NCBI GenBank assembly: GCA_038046485.1
Contig: JBBSWA010000048.1
Span: forward strand, 1 to 11,405
DNA length: 11,405 bases
Source of the DNA: JBBSWA01 sp038046485
Lineage (GTDB): Archaea > Nanobdellota > Nanobdellia > Woesearchaeales > SM23-78
Direction of reading: 5' to 3'
A program made the translations under genes and the position numbers. The notes beneath the pieces are model-generated. The model ran no database searches. It saw only the letters and a list, made by a program, of their open reading frames with translations, and was not told the DNA's origin. Numbering within the stretch: the first letter of the stretch is position 1; the number at the start of each line of letters is the position of its first letter. This document shows positions 11,175-11,405 of the stretch, piece after piece.

Positions 11175-11405
11175 CTAGTAATACTCTTTCCATTTCTTCC
11201 AAACGTCGTTCTTCTCAATCCAGTGTTGTATCTTTTCAGGTCGGAAGAACACATAGATCATCCCAGCAAGTGCAAGAAGCGAAACAAGTAAACCAATCCA
11301 GAAGCTGCCAGGGCTAAAGGTAAATGTGATGCGGAAGTTTCCGGGTTGTACCGGTATGGAAATAAGTCCGCCTGTATTTAGAACTTGACCATGGTCGCTT
11401 TCCCA
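11175..11405 (-). CDS. C-terminus of a large membrane protein (YfhO-like), partial
   Basis: The last 76 codons of a gene entering from the right edge, ending in TAG at 11177-11175. The visible part has an outer-side beta segment (LISIPVQPGNFRITFTFSP), one transmembrane helix (about 35-54, FWIGLLVSLLALAGMIYVFF) and a charged cytoplasmic tail rich in Lys and Trp (RPEKIQHWIEKND, then WKKWKEYY). The order beta domain, PGxF-xx-F-x-FSPGSF, then a final helix resembles the end of YfhO-type and related GT-C multi-membrane glycosyltransferases. The identification is tentative because the catalytic part is outside the window. Confidence 0.6.
   Translation of the reverse strand, partial: WESDHGQVLNTGGLISIPVQPGNFRITFTFSPGSFWIGLLVSLLALAGMIYVFFRPEKIQHWIEKNDVWKKWKEYY

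Noticed and set aside
1..11405. tRNA, rRNA or CRISPR array
   Set aside because: I looked for cloverleaf-type segments and regularly spaced repeats by eye and found none; a covariance-model scan would be needed to exclude a divergent tRNA.

Overview
The window looks like chromosome of an archaeon. Start codons sit about 26-27 nt downstream of TTTATATA-type boxes (leaderless genes), other genes have AGGTGA/GGTGATCC-type ribosome binding sites, and neighbouring genes overlap repeatedly by exactly 4 nt (ATGA or CTGA). The gene content (GT3 glycogen synthase, GH57 amylase, DUF5752 protein, split LysO, AlaX) would suit a DPANN-like (Woesearchaeota/Pacearchaeota-type) genome, but that placement is inference; no rRNA or other phylogenetic marker is present.

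Layout. (1) 1-974, minus strand: an alaX - lysO-N - lysO-C operon, that is a tRNA-editing hydrolase followed by a lysine exporter split in two. (2) 1039-3199, plus: ACT-domain protein, unknown 90-residue protein and a GT-B glycosyltransferase, joined by 4-nt overlaps. (3) 3232-3840, plus: a cysteine hydrolase of the isochorismatase superfamily with its own leaderless promoter. (4) 3848-4380, minus: a DUF4258 / (YgiT zinc finger + AbrB) toxin-antitoxin-like pair that shares a bidirectional TATA region with the next block. (5) 4483-9188, plus: a polysaccharide block with GH57 alpha-amylase, membrane-anchored DUF5752 protein, GT3 glycogen synthase and a GalT-type nucleotidyltransferase. (6) 9176-10119, minus: a wHTH-MNT / HEPN toxin-antitoxin pair convergent with galT. 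(7) 10177-11132: a short second copy of the galT 3' end, then a metallo-beta-lactamase-fold gene on the minus strand broken by one in-frame TAA. (8) 11175-11405, minus: the C-terminus of a large membrane protein. No gene-free stretch exceeds 300 bases, and I saw no tRNA, rRNA, CRISPR array or transposase.

How the genes work together. GT3 should extend an alpha-glucan from UDP-glucose, GH57 should trim or rearrange it, GalT links sugar-1-phosphate and nucleotide-sugar pools, and the DUF5752 protein may tether or regulate the enzymes at the membrane. The GT4/5-like enzyme with its ACT-domain partner may be a second, ligand-controlled glucan or glycoconjugate route.

The most unusual signal is the flanking of the MNT/HEPN module by about 54-bp direct repeats (47 of 54 identical). 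One repeat is the real end of galT and the other a remnant encoding the same residues. This points to insertion of the module at the galT 3' end with the gene end restored, or recombination through a related galT. The clearest regulatory signal is a TGTCC-N8-GGACA palindrome plus a repeated TGTCCCAT half-site between the TATA box and start codon of the wHTH-MNT gene.
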